Assembly (NCBI RefSeq): GCF_002906155.1
Contig: NZ_MUJK01000005.1
Location: 186,001-250,000 of the forward strand
DNA: 64,000 bases
Reading direction: 5' to 3'
Source: Pseudomonas laurylsulfativorans
GTDB taxonomy: Bacteria; Pseudomonadota; Gammaproteobacteria; Pseudomonadales; Pseudomonadaceae
Made by a program: the position numbers and the translations under genes. The notes beneath the pieces are model-generated. The model was given only the letters and a program-made list of their open reading frames with translations. It ran no database searches and was not told the DNA's origin. Positions 23,829 to 32,476 of the stretch are shown in pieces (within the stretch, counting starts at the first letter, position 1; every line of letters starts with the position of its first letter).

Positions 23829-25403
23829 GTGAGAGTGAGACAGCCCCTGTTTATTATTCTGCTACTCACCGCGTTCCTGGATGGATGCTCCAGCTTCGAC
23901 GTTCAGCGCGAACCGAGCCAGGCGCTGCCGGCCTCAGACTCCGCATTCGGCCGTTCGGTCCAGGCGCAAGCCGCACCTTACAAAGGACAATCGGGCTTTC
24001 GCCTGCTATCGGACAGCACCGAGGCCTTCACCGCCCGTGCCGAACTGATCCGCAATGCCCAAAGCAGCCTCGATTTGCAGTACTACATCGTGCACGACGG
24101 CATCAGCACACGCATGTTGATCGAGGAATTGCTCAAGGCCGCCGATCGGGGCGTGCGGGTGCGGGTTCTGCTCGACGATACCGCCAGCGATGGCCTGGAT
24201 CGGGTCATTGCCACCCTCGCCGCGCACCCGCAGATCCAGATTCGCGTGTTCAACCCACTGAATCTTGGCCGCAGCACCGGCGTGACACGCACCATGGGCC
24301 GGCTGTTCAATCTGTCGCAGCAACATCGGCGCATGCACAACAAGCTGTGGCTGGCGGACAACAGCATGGCCATCGTCGGCGGGCGTAATCTGGGGGACGA
24401 GTATTACGATGCCGAACCCAACATGAACTTCACTGACATCGACCTGCTCGGTGTCGGCCCGGTTGCCGAGCAACTCGGGCACAGTTTTGACCAGTACTGG
24501 AACAGCGCCCTGAGCAAGCCGATCGACGAGTTCCTGTCGAGCAAACCCACACCCCAGGACCTGGAAAATACTCGGGCCCGACTGGAAGAGTCCCTGGCGC
24601 AAACGCGTAAACAGAATCACGCGCTCTACAAGCACCTGATGACCTTCACCACGCACCCGCGCCTGGACATCTGGCGCCGCGAGCTGATCTGGGCCTGGAA
24701 CCAGGCATTGTGGGATGCGCCGAGCAAGGTATTGTCCAAGGGCGAACCCGATCCGCAGTTGCTGCTGACCACCCAACTCGCACCTGAACTCAATAACGTC
24801 AGCAAAGAGCTGATCATGATCTCGGCCTACTTCGTGCCCGGCCAACCGGGGCTGGTGTACCTGACCGGGCGCGCCGATGCCGGCGTATCGGTGAAACTGC
24901 TGACCAATGCACTGGAAGCCACGGACGTTCCCGCGGTACACGGTGGTTACGCGCCCTATCGCAGAGCGCTGCTGGAGCATGGTGTGAAGCTTTACGAACT
25001 GCGCCGCCAGCCGGGTGAAGGAGGCGGCAGCGGTAGCGGGCCGCATCTGTTTTCCAGCAGCTCCTATCGCGGCTCCGACTCCAGCTTGCACAGCAAGGCG
25101 ATGATCTTCGACCAGCAGAAATCCTTTATCGGCTCATTCAATTTCGATCCGCGCTCGGTACTGTGGAACACCGAAGTCGGCGTGCTGGTGGACAGCCCGG
25201 AATTGGCCGCACGGGTCCGCGAATTGGCGCTGCAGGGTATGGCGCCAGCCCTGAGCTACCAGGTGGAGTTGGAAAACGACCAGATCGTCTGGACCACTGA
25301 AGACGACGGAAAAATGCACACCCTGACCAAGGAGCCAGGGAGTTGGTGGCGGCGCTTCAATGCCTGGCTGAGCAATACGGTTGGGCTGGAGAAGATGTTG
25401 TAA
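23829..25403 (+). CDS. Phospholipase D-family lipoprotein (ClsC-like)
   Basis: A protein of 524 residues with a lipoprotein signal (LLLTAFLDGCSS), so lipid-anchored in the envelope. The two HKD motifs of the PLD superfamily are HNKLWLADNSMAIVGGRN in the first half and HSKAMIFDQQKSFIGSFN in the second. Together they form one active site. It resembles ClsC/YmdC-type cardiolipin synthases and related phosphatidyltransferases; the exact substrate is uncertain. The GTG start at 23829 (MRVRQPLF) has GGAACGA ahead. It follows the MocR gene by 60 bases and could be read from the same promoter. Confidence 0.88.
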   Translation: MRVRQPLFIILLLTAFLDGCSSFDVQREPSQALPASDSAFGRSVQAQAAPYKGQSGFRLLSDSTEAFTARAELIRNAQSSLDLQYYIVHDGISTRMLIEELLKAADRGVRVRVLLDDTASDGLDRVIATLAAHPQIQIRVFNPLNLGRSTGVTRTMGRLFNLSQQHRRMHNKLWLADNSMAIVGGRNLGDEYYDAEPNMNFTDIDLLGVGPVAEQLGHSFDQYWNSALSKPIDEFLSSKPTPQDLENTRARLEESLAQTRKQNHALYKHLMTFTTHPRLDIWRRELIWAWNQALWDAPSKVLSKGEPDPQLLLTTQLAPELNNVSKELIMISAYFVPGQPGLVYLTGRADAGVSVKLLTNALEATDVPAVHGGYAPYRRALLEHGVKLYELRRQPGEGGGSGSGPHLFSSSSYRGSDSSLHSKAMIFDQQKSFIGSFNFDPRSVLWNTEVGVLVDSPELAARVRELALQGMAPALSYQVELENDQIVWTTEDDGKMHTLTKEPGSWWRRFNAWLSNTVGLEKML

Positions 25404-25423
25404 TCTCGGGCCAACAGGGCTTT

Positions 25424-25557
25424 TGTGGCGAGGGGGCTTGCCCCCGTTGCGCTGCGCAGCAGTGCCAAACCCTGCAATCGCATTTTGTCTGACTTACAGG
25501 GTTGTTTGCTTTTACGACTGCTTCGCAGCCGAACGGGGGCAAGCCCCCTCGCCACAG
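25424..25557. repeat. long REP/BIME-like inverted repeat
   Basis: GTGGCGAGGGGGCTTGCCCC and GGGGCAAGCCCCCTCGCCAC are perfect inverses. Inner arms are GTTGCGCTGCGCAGCAGTGC and CTGCTTCGCAGCC. It is of the same family as 8038-8170 and 63269-63398 and lies between convergent genes. Confidence 0.88.
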
Positions 25558-25572
25558 ACTCCGCGCTCGTCG

Positions 25573-26715
25573 CTAAGCCGGCTGTGGCGCACCAAACGCC
25601 CCTTGCCGCGACACCACGATCAACACGCCCAAAGCCCCCACCGCCATCAGCAACGGCAACGCATGGCCGCTGATCCACTGGCTGCCGGCGCCCGCCAGCA
25701 GCGGCCCGACCAGACAACCAATCCCCCACAGCTGTGCAATATGCGCATTGGCGCGTACCAGTGCGTCGTCGCGATAACGCTCACCAATCAGGATCAGTGA
25801 CAAGGTAAACAACCCGCCAGCGCTGGCGCCGAACAACACCCACAGCGGCCAGATCAGAAGCGTGTCGATCAGCATTGGAATCGCCAGGCTCGACAGCAGC
25901 AAGACTGCTGCGCAGCCGGTAAACAACGCTCGGCGGGACAAGCGATCGGCCAACGCACCAATCGGCAATTGCAGCACCGCATCACCGACCACCACCGTAC
26001 TGACCATCGCCAGGGCGATTTCCGTGGTGAAGCCCTGGCGCAGGCAATAGACCGGCAACAGCGTCAGAATCATGGCCTCGAACGCGGCGAACAGCGACAC
26101 CGCCCAGGCAATCGCGGGCAGGCCACGACAGAACTCAAGCAAATCACGCAGGGTCACACTGCTGGCCTCGCTGCTCGGCGCCCCACTGCGGCCCAGCAAC
26201 AAAAACGGAGCAGCCATCAGCAAACCGACACCGACCCAAAAGCCATAGTCGTGCTCGGTGCCAAGGAAGCCCAGCAATACAGGCCCGGCCAGCTGACTCA
26301 ATGCGTAGCTGCTGCCATACAGCGCCACCAACCGCCCGCGCCACTCCTCGATCACCAGTTGATTGATCCAGCTTTCACCGATAATGAATACAAGGGTCAG
26401 GATCACCCCAATCATCAGCCGCAAGACCAACCAGATCGGATAGCTCGGCAACAGCGCCAGCAAACCGATCGAAACCGCCCCGGCCCACAGGCACAGGCGC
26501 ATCAGATTGGCCGTGCCGAGTCGCGCCGCCAGATGGCTGGAAATTTTCGCCCCCAACAGGACGCCGATGGCCGGCATCGCGGCCATCACGCCAATGGCAA
26601 ACGAGCCGTAGCCCCAACTCTCCAAGCGAAATGACACCAGCGGCATACTGACACCCAGAGCCAGGCCGACACTCAAGACAGATGCCAAAACGGCGAAGTA
26701 AGTCGCCCAACGCAT
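25573..26715 (-). CDS. MFS transporter, YcaD-like
   Basis: A major facilitator protein of 380 residues with about 12 hydrophobic segments in two six-helix halves. It begins MRWATYFAVLASVLSVGLAL. Loop 2-3 carries GAKISSHLAARLG and the second half QLPIGALADRLSRRALF, the MFS signature in degenerate and intact form. The nearest known relatives in memory are YcaD-type transporters, whose substrates are unknown. The start at 26715 is preceded by AGGAG; an upstream in-frame ATG at 26802 overlaps a REP and is rejected. It ends convergently with the PLD gene. Confidence 0.88.
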   Translation of the reverse strand: MRWATYFAVLASVLSVGLALGVSMPLVSFRLESWGYGSFAIGVMAAMPAIGVLLGAKISSHLAARLGTANLMRLCLWAGAVSIGLLALLPSYPIWLVLRLMIGVILTLVFIIGESWINQLVIEEWRGRLVALYGSSYALSQLAGPVLLGFLGTEHDYGFWVGVGLLMAAPFLLLGRSGAPSSEASSVTLRDLLEFCRGLPAIAWAVSLFAAFEAMILTLLPVYCLRQGFTTEIALAMVSTVVVGDAVLQLPIGALADRLSRRALFTGCAAVLLLSSLAIPMLIDTLLIWPLWVLFGASAGGLFTLSLILIGERYRDDALVRANAHIAQLWGIGCLVGPLLAGAGSQWISGHALPLLMAVGALGVLIVVSRQGAFGAPQPA

Positions 26716-26758
26716 GTTCCACGCTCCTGTGGATATTTTTATGTGCAACACAAAACAT

Positions 26759-26848
26759 TGTGGGAGCGAGCCTGCTCGCGATGACGGAGCAACATTCAAC
26801 ACTGATGTCGACTGTTACACCGCTATCGCGAGCAGGCTCGCTCCCACA
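26759..26848. repeat. REP inverted pair
   Basis: TGTGGGAGCGAGCCTGCTCG and CGAGCAGGCTCGCTCCCACA are perfect inverses. The pair lies between the MFS gene start and the pauC stop, both on the minus strand. Confidence 0.88.
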
Positions 26849-26901
26849 AGGGATCTGCATCGTCCGGGAGACCTGTTACTCAACAGGCCTCCCTCACTGA
26901 T

Positions 26902-28395
26902 TTACAACTTGATCCAGGTCGCCTTCAGCTCGGTGTATTTGTCGAACGCATGCAGCGACTTGTCGCGACCGTTGCCGGACTGCTTAAAGCCACCGAACGG
27001 AGCGGTCATGTCGCCCCCATCGTACTGGTTGACCCACACGCTACCGGCACGCAGTGCGCGAGCGGTGAGGTGAGCCTTGGAGATGTCGGCAGTCCACACA
27101 GCCGCGGCCAGGCCGTACGGCGTGTCGTTGGCGATCGCGATGGCTTCTTCGGCGCTGTCGAATGCGATGACCGACAGTACCGGACCGAAGATTTCTTCCT
27201 GGGCGATTTTCATCGCGTTGCTCACACCGTCGAAAATCGTCGGCTCAACGTAAGTGCCGCCAGTTTCCTGGAGCGTACGCTTGCCACCGGCCACCAGCTT
27301 GGCGCCGTCGGCATGACCGGACTCGATGTAGGACAGCACGGTGTTCATCTGCTGGGTATCGACCAGCGCGCCGACGTTGGTCGCCGGGTCCAGCGGGTTG
27401 CCCGGCTTCCAGGTTTTCAGTGCCTCGATCACCAGTGGCAGGAATTTGTCCTTGATCGAACGTTCCACCAGCAGGCGCGAACCGGCGGTGCAGACTTCGC
27501 CCTGGTTGAACGCAATGGCGCCGGCAGCCGCTTCGGCAGCGTCCTGCAGGTTCGGCGCATCGGCGAACACGATGTTCGGGCTCTTGCCGCCGGCTTCGAG
27601 CCAGACGCGCTTCATGTTCGACTCGCCGGAGTAGATCAACAGCTGCTTGGCGATCTTGGTCGAACCGGTGAACACCAGGGTGTCGACGTCATTGTGCAGG
27701 GCCAAGGCCTTGCCGACGGTGTGACCGTAACCTGGCAGCACGTTCAGCACACCTTTCGGGATGCCGGCTTCGACAGCCAGTTCAGCGATGCGAATCGCCG
27801 TCAGCGGCGATTTTTCGGACGGCTTGAGGATCACCGAGTTACCGGTGGACAGCGCAGGACCGAGTTTCCAGCACGCCATCATCAGCGGGAAGTTCCACGG
27901 CACGATGGCGCCGACCACGCCAACCGGCTCACGGGTCACCAGACCCAATTGATCGTGCGGGGTTGCAGCGACTTCGTCGTAGATCTTGTCGATGGCCTCG
28001 CCGCTCCAGCTCAGGGCTTGCGCCGCGCCGGGAACGTCGATGTACAGGGAATCGCTGATCGGCTTGCCCATGTCCAGGGTTTCAAGCAGGGCCAGCTCTT
28101 CGGCATGCTGCTTGAGCAGGCCGGCGAAACGAATCATGGTGGCTTTGCGCTTGGTCGGCGCCAAGCGCGACCAGACACCGGAATTGAAGGTGGCGCGGGC
28201 GTTTTCCACTGCGCGCTGGGCATCGGCGGCGTCACAGCTGGCAATCTTGCCCAGCAGACGGCCATCGACCGGGCTGATGCACTCGAAGGTCTCGCCGGAA
28301 ACGGCGTCGGTGTATTCGCCATTGATGTAGGCGCGGCCTTCGATTTTCAGGTCGCGGGCACGTTGTTCCCAGTCGGCACGGGTCAGGGTGGTCAT
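26902..28395 (-). CDS. pauC: PauC/KauB gamma-glutamyl-gamma-aminobutyraldehyde dehydrogenase
   Basis: An NAD(P)-dependent aldehyde dehydrogenase of 497 residues. Active-site Cys302 lies in GEVCTAGSR, general base Glu267 in WLEAGGKSPN, and the NAD motif FTGSTKIAK near 242. The substrate group is inferred from closeness to PuuC and to PA5312 (KauB/PauC), which oxidises aldehydes from polyamine, agmatine and 4-guanidinobutyraldehyde breakdown. It begins MTTLTRADWEQRARDLKIEG behind GAGGAGG. It works after PauB. Upstream palindromes at 28516-28536 and 28559-28578 are candidate PauR operators shared with the divergent cupin gene. Confidence 0.92.
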   Translation of the reverse strand: MTTLTRADWEQRARDLKIEGRAYINGEYTDAVSGETFECISPVDGRLLGKIASCDAADAQRAVENARATFNSGVWSRLAPTKRKATMIRFAGLLKQHAEELALLETLDMGKPISDSLYIDVPGAAQALSWSGEAIDKIYDEVAATPHDQLGLVTREPVGVVGAIVPWNFPLMMACWKLGPALSTGNSVILKPSEKSPLTAIRIAELAVEAGIPKGVLNVLPGYGHTVGKALALHNDVDTLVFTGSTKIAKQLLIYSGESNMKRVWLEAGGKSPNIVFADAPNLQDAAEAAAGAIAFNQGEVCTAGSRLLVERSIKDKFLPLVIEALKTWKPGNPLDPATNVGALVDTQQMNTVLSYIESGHADGAKLVAGGKRTLQETGGTYVEPTIFDGVSNAMKIAQEEIFGPVLSVIAFDSAEEAIAIANDTPYGLAAAVWTADISKAHLTARALRAGSVWVNQYDGGDMTAPFGGFKQSGNGRDKSLHAFDKYTELKATWIKL

Positions 28396-28515
28396 GCGAG
28401 TGTCCTCCTCTTATTGAATACGACACCCGCGTTCTTCGCGGGCGCTGTCAGGAATTCTGCCCGGCCAGCCTGCTTTTCGGCCCAAGGCAACCGTCACCCT
28501 AAACCAGCCACCCCT

Positions 28516-28578
28516 AATGTTTCAATATATTTGACATAACGCCGGCAAACGGCCTTGCGATGTTCATTTTAATAAACA
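28516..28578. promoter_or_regulatory. two candidate PauR operators between pauC and the cupin gene
   Basis: The first element is ATGTTT-CAATAT-ATTTGAC, followed by AT (28516-28536). The second is ATGTTCATTTTAATAAACAT at 28559-28578, whose two 10-base halves match at 8 positions. The second contains, on the minus strand, AATGAACA, the core of the E. coli PuuR box as I remember it. The sites start 43 bases apart, about four helical turns. Confidence 0.55.
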
Positions 28579-28623
28579 TAGACTTTGACCTTTTCTACCA
28601 CTCGCGCCGCAATCAAGGGAGAT

Positions 28624-28631
28624 AACAACAA
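28624..28631 (+). promoter_or_regulatory. Hfq/Crc catabolite-repression (CA) motif at the cupin start
   Basis: AACAACAA fits the AAYAAYAA motif bound by Hfq with Crc. Its last A is the first base of the ATG of the cupin gene, so binding would block initiation. crc itself lies at 37621-38400. Confidence 0.55.
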
Positions 28632-28993
28632 TGAACATCCAGAACGTCGTCGACTTCAGCCAGGCCACTACCGCCGCCGAACGCTACCGTCCAGATGCAG
28701 CCAAAGTACTCAAGGGCGACCCGGAGCAAGCGGTTTACAACCACTACAACAGCCCTTGTGGCCAGTTGAACGCTGGCGTGTGGGAAGGTGCAGTCGGGCA
28801 GTGGACAGTGAACTTCACCGAGCACGAATACTGCGAGATCCAGCAAGGGGTTTCGGTGCTGCGTGACAGCGACGGCAATGCCAAGACCCTGCGCGCAGGC
28901 GACCGCTTCGTGATCCCCGCCGGATTCAAAGGCACCTGGGAGGTGCTGGAGCCATGCCGCAAGATTTATGTGGCGTTTGAACAGAAGGCTTGA
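28631..28993 (+). CDS. Cupin-domain protein beside pauC
   Basis: A protein of 120 residues whose C-terminal two thirds form a small cupin of the DUF861 type: GVWEGAVGQWTVNFTEHEYC, EIQQGVSVLRDSDGNAKTLR and AGDRFVIPAGFKGTWEVLEP. These fit (S)-ureidoglycine-aminohydrolase-like cupins of unknown function. GGGAGA precedes the ATG, with a CA motif between. Divergence from pauC and shared palindromes suggest a role linked to polyamine use; this is inference. Confidence 0.85.
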   Translation: MNIQNVVDFSQATTAAERYRPDAAKVLKGDPEQAVYNHYNSPCGQLNAGVWEGAVGQWTVNFTEHEYCEIQQGVSVLRDSDGNAKTLRAGDRFVIPAGFKGTWEVLEPCRKIYVAFEQKA

Positions 28994-29041
28994 AGAGTTG
29001 CTCGCGAAGGGGCCCTGACAGACAAAGCCTAAGCGACAGGC

Positions 29042-29078
29042 AAAAAAAAGGCCCGTATCTCGCGATACGGGCCTTTTT
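29042..29078. terminator. bidirectional intrinsic terminator
   Basis: AAAAGGCCCGTATC and GATACGGGCCTTTTT form a strong stem flanked by an A-run and a T-run. It serves both the cupin gene and the convergent rpmB-rpmG operon. Confidence 0.92.
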
Positions 29079-29097
29079 CGTAAGAGAGAAAAATCAA

Positions 29098-29253
29098 TTA
29101 CTTGATTTTGCCTTCTTTGTAGATCACGTGCTTGCGAACAACCGGATCATATTTCTTGATCTCGATTTTGTCCGGAGTAGTACGCTTGTTCTTGTCGGTA
29201 GTGTAGAAGTGACCAGTACCGGCGCTCGAAATCAAACGAATCAATTCACGCAT
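29098..29253 (-). CDS. rpmG: 50S ribosomal protein L33
   Basis: A protein of 51 residues, read from the minus strand as MRELIRLISSAGTGHFYTTD, then KNKRTTPDKIEIKKYDPVVR and KHVIYKEGKIK. This is the cysteine-free L33 form common in gammaproteobacteria. It sits at the exit-site side of the large subunit. GGGAGC precedes the ATG. It follows rpmB by 11 bases in the conserved rpmB-rpmG operon and ends at the bidirectional terminator. Confidence 0.97.
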   Translation of the reverse strand: MRELIRLISSAGTGHFYTTDKNKRTTPDKIEIKKYDPVVRKHVIYKEGKIK

Positions 29254-29264
29254 GATTAGCTCCC

Positions 29265-29498
29265 TTAAACCTTGCCATCGCGACGAAGTTCGGCCAGCAC
29301 GACACTGATGCCACGCTTGTCGATGATGCGCATGCCTTTGGCAGATACGCGCAGACGCACAAAACGTTTCTCTTCTTCAACCCAGAAGCGGTGATGCTGC
29401 AGGTTCGGCAGGAAACGACGACGGGTTTTGTTGTTTGCGTGGGAAATGTTATTCCCAGTCACCGGACCCTTACCGGTAACTTGACAGACTCTAGACAT
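29265..29498 (-). CDS. rpmB: 50S ribosomal protein L28
   Basis: A protein of 77 residues starting MSRVCQVTGKGPVTGNNISH, with HHRFWVEEEKRFVRLRVSAK and the end ISVVLAELRRDGKV, all canonical for L28. It is the first gene of rpmB-rpmG. The leader upstream contains a perfect CCAACCC/GGGTTGG hairpin at 29524-29542, possibly regulatory. Confidence 0.97.
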   Translation of the reverse strand: MSRVCQVTGKGPVTGNNISHANNKTRRRFLPNLQHHRFWVEEEKRFVRLRVSAKGMRIIDKRGISVVLAELRRDGKV

Positions 29499-29943
29499 GC
29501 CTCAGCCCTCTAAAACCACATGCCCAACCCGGCATGGGTTGGCCGCTTAATCTCTCAGTCATTTGGCGCCAGGCGCCGCGTTTCTTTAAGGGTCTTACCG
29601 GCTACACCTACAGTGAAGGAACCGGGCCCCTAGAAAAGAGCGCTGCTTTATACCAGAAAGACTGGAGAGCAACAACATTCGGTGTGCGTTGAATTCACAA
29701 AAAGCCCGTTTTTCTGGCTCCGAGCGCCTTGGACAAAGGCTATCGCCGATGCCGACCGCTCGTCGCAGAGAATCGACCGTCGGGCCAATCCGGGGTTTTG
29801 ATCAACCGCTGCACAGCAAAATCAGTCGCCTATAGTCCCCTCAAAATGAAAAAGGGGATAGTCATTTGCAAAAGAGCCCACTAGGGTAAGCCTTTTCCAG
29901 ACTGCACTTGCAGATGGGCCTTCGATCTGTAAAGGAACCGACC
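29499..29943. other. rpmB / binding-protein divergent intergenic region
   Basis: This 445-base gap holds no convincing gene. On the left are the rpmB leader hairpin (29524-29542) and a GGCGCC-A-GGCGCC repeat near 29570. On the right lies the leader of the binding-protein gene, with AAAGGAACC as its ribosome binding site. A sequence AAAAAGGGGATAG near 29850 resembles nothing I can name. An unannotated small RNA cannot be excluded. Confidence 0.5.
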
Positions 29944-31530
29944 ATGCGCCTCGCTGCCCTACCGCTGTTGCTCGCCCCGCTTCTGCTGAGTCCACAGGCC
30001 TTTGCTGCCGCCCTGAGCGTCTGCACCGAGGCCAGCCCTGAAGGGTTCGATGTGGTGCAGTACAACTCGCTGACCACCACCAACGCTTCGGCCGATGTGC
30101 TGATGAATCGCCTGGTGGACTTCGACACGGCCAGTGGCAAAGTGGTCGCCAGCCTCGCCGACAGTTGGGAAGTCAGCCCCGACGGCCTGACCTACGTCTT
30201 CAAGTTGCACCCGCAGGTGAAATTCCATCGCACCGAGTACTTCACCCCAACGCGAGACTTGAGCGCCGAAGACGTGATTTTCAGCTTCGACCGCATGCTC
30301 GACCCGGCCAATGCGTGGCACAAGGTCGCCCAAAGCGGCTTCCCGCATGCGCAATCGATGCAGTTACCGGCATTGATCAAGAAAATCGACGCTCTCGATC
30401 CGCAGACCGTGCGCTTCACACTCGACCACCCGGATTCGACCTTCCTGGCGACCCTTAGCATGGGCTTCGCCTCGATCTATTCGGCCGAATACGCCGATAA
30501 GCTGATGAAGGCCGGTACACCCGAGAAGCTCAACAGCCAGCCGATCGGTACGGGGCCGTTCGTGTTCACCCGCTTCCAGAAGGATGCCTCGGTTCGCTAC
30601 AAGGCAAACCCCGACTACTTCGGCGGCAAACCCTCCGTAGATCCGCTGATCTTCGCCATCACGCCAGACGCCAACGTACGCTTGCAGAAATTGCGTCGCA
30701 ATGAATGCCAGATCGCCCTGTCGCCCAAGCCCCTGGACGTACAGGAAGCACTGAAAGAGCCAACCCTGAAAGTCGAAAAGACTGACGCATTCATGACCGC
30801 ATTCGTCGGCATCAACAGCCAGCATCCGCCGCTGGACAAGCCAGAAGTGCGCCAAGCCATCAACCTCGCCTTCGACAAGGCCAATTACATCAAAGCCGTG
30901 TTCGAAGACACCGCCGAAGCAGCCAACGGTCCGTATCCGCCGAACACCTGGAGCTACGCGAAAAACCTTCCGGGTTATCCGCATGACATCGCGAAGGCCA
31001 AGGCGCTGATGGCCAAGGCCGGGCTCAAGGAAGGCTTCCAGACCACCATCTGGACCCGCCCTTCCGGCAGCCTGCTCAACCCCAACCCGAGCCTCGGCGC
31101 TCAACTGCTGCAGTCTGACCTTGCGGAAATCGGCATTCAGGCCGAAATCCGCGTGATCGAATGGGGCGAGCTGATCCGCCGCGCCAAGGCTGGTGAGCAC
31201 GACTTACTGTTCATGGGCTGGGCTGGCGACAACGGTGACCCGGACAACTTCCTCACGCCGCAGTTTTCCTGCGCCGCGGTCAAGTCCGGGACCAACTTCG
31301 CCCGTTACTGCAACCAGGATCTGGACAAGCTGATCAGCGCCGGCAAAACCACCGGCGAGCAAGGCGTGCGTACCAAGCTCTACGAACAGGCACAGTCTCA
31401 GATCCAGCAGCAGGCATTGTGGCTGCCGCTGGCCCACCCGACCGCCTTCGCGTTGACGCGCAAGGATGTCGAAGGCTACTCGGTCAGCCCGTTCGGGCGG
31501 CAGGACTATTCCAAGGTCAATATCAAATAA
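29944..31530 (+). CDS. Peptide-type ABC transporter substrate-binding protein (DppA-like)
   Basis: A periplasmic solute-binding protein of 528 residues (SBP family 5). The signal peptide MRLAALPLLLAPLLLSPQAF is cut near AFAA, and the mature protein starts ALSVCTEASPEGFDVVQYNS as in DppA-like proteins. The hallmark GTGPFVFTRFQKDASVRYKA, with NPDYFGG after it, is intact. It probably binds dipeptides or related small peptides. No permease or ATPase gene lies next to it; those are presumably elsewhere, as for the several orphan dpp binding proteins of pseudomonads (here like PA5317). ATG 29944 has AAAGGAA ahead. Confidence 0.92.
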   Translation: MRLAALPLLLAPLLLSPQAFAAALSVCTEASPEGFDVVQYNSLTTTNASADVLMNRLVDFDTASGKVVASLADSWEVSPDGLTYVFKLHPQVKFHRTEYFTPTRDLSAEDVIFSFDRMLDPANAWHKVAQSGFPHAQSMQLPALIKKIDALDPQTVRFTLDHPDSTFLATLSMGFASIYSAEYADKLMKAGTPEKLNSQPIGTGPFVFTRFQKDASVRYKANPDYFGGKPSVDPLIFAITPDANVRLQKLRRNECQIALSPKPLDVQEALKEPTLKVEKTDAFMTAFVGINSQHPPLDKPEVRQAINLAFDKANYIKAVFEDTAEAANGPYPPNTWSYAKNLPGYPHDIAKAKALMAKAGLKEGFQTTIWTRPSGSLLNPNPSLGAQLLQSDLAEIGIQAEIRVIEWGELIRRAKAGEHDLLFMGWAGDNGDPDNFLTPQFSCAAVKSGTNFARYCNQDLDKLISAGKTTGEQGVRTKLYEQAQSQIQQQALWLPLAHPTAFALTRKDVEGYSVSPFGRQDYSKVNIK

Positions 31531-31550
31531 ACCAACCGCTACACAAAACC

Positions 31551-31640
31551 TGTGGGAGCGAGCTTGCTCGCGATAGCGGACTTTCAGGCAACATCAATGC
31601 TGAATGTGCCGACTCCATCGCGAGCAAACTCGCTCCCGCA
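31551..31640. repeat. REP inverted pair
   Basis: TGTGGGAGCGAGCTTGCTCG and CGAGCAAACTCGCTCCCGCA are inverted. The pair lies between the convergent binding-protein and radC genes. Confidence 0.85.
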
Positions 31641-31666
31641 TGGAAAGCGTGCTTCTCGCATCCTGC

Positions 31667-32341
31667 CTACATCCACCCATACTCAGCCATCGACAACGGA
31701 TCGCCGTCCCCGATGATGAAATGGTCGAGTATCCTCACATCGATCAACTCCAACGCCTTCTGCAGGCGCTTGGTCAGCACCCGGTCGGCTTGACTGGGGT
31801 CGGTGTTTCCCGACGGGTGGTTGTGACAGAGGATCAAAGCCGCAGCGTTGTTTGCCAAGGCACGCTTGACCACCTCTCGTGGATGAACACTGGTGTTGTC
31901 GATGGAACCGCGAAACAGCGCCTCAAACGCCAGCACCTGATGCTTGGAGTCGAGAAACAGACAACCAAACACCTCATGTGGCTCATGGCGCAGCATCGAC
32001 TTCAGGTACTCACGAACAGCCTGAGGATTTTCCAGTGCCGACTTTTGGCGCGCCCGCTCAGCCAAATGCCGCCTGCTCATTTCTTGAGCAGCCTGCAACT
32101 GTGCAAATTTCGCCGGCCCGAGCCCCAACTGCTTGCTGAACGTTTCCTGATCAGCCTCGAGCAACAATCGCAAGCTGCCAAACTGGTTCAGCAGATGCCT
32201 CGCCAGATCGACGGCGCTTTTGCCCACCACCCCTGTTCGTAGGAAAATCGCCAGCAATTCGGCATCCGACAGGCTTCCCGAGCCCTGTTCAAGCAACCTC
32301 TCCCGTGGCCGCTCCGCCGCCGGCCAATCGCGAATACTCAT
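31667..32341 (-). CDS. radC: RadC (JAB-domain DNA repair-associated protein)
   Basis: A protein of 224 residues. A helix-hairpin-helix-like N-terminal domain (LSDAELLAIFLRTGVVGKSA) is followed by a JAB1/MPN metalloprotease-like domain with H173 and H175 in CHNHPSGNTDPSQAD and Glu in ALFRGSIDNTSVHPREV. Once linked to radiation repair, its true role is unclear. It begins MSIRDWPAAERPRERLLEQG, as usual. It is divergent from coaBC, also its neighbour in other gammaproteobacteria. Confidence 0.96.
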   Translation of the reverse strand: MSIRDWPAAERPRERLLEQGSGSLSDAELLAIFLRTGVVGKSAVDLARHLLNQFGSLRLLLEADQETFSKQLGLGPAKFAQLQAAQEMSRRHLAERARQKSALENPQAVREYLKSMLRHEPHEVFGCLFLDSKHQVLAFEALFRGSIDNTSVHPREVVKRALANNAAALILCHNHPSGNTDPSQADRVLTKRLQKALELIDVRILDHFIIGDGDPLSMAEYGWM

Positions 32342-32476
32342 AGCACCTCCCTGTCTGTGGGCACCGCTGTTCCGTAGCGGTCGCTGTGATATCGTAGCCC
32401 ATCTTTTTTGCGGGCGAATTCACCCTGGGGAGGGGGTTTCGCCACGTATGTCACCAACGAATTGAAAGGCAGGCCT

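Noticed and set aside
29499..29943. Small RNA gene between rpmB and the binding-protein gene
   Set aside because: No promoter-plus-terminator pair could be read in either direction; left as an open question in the region note.
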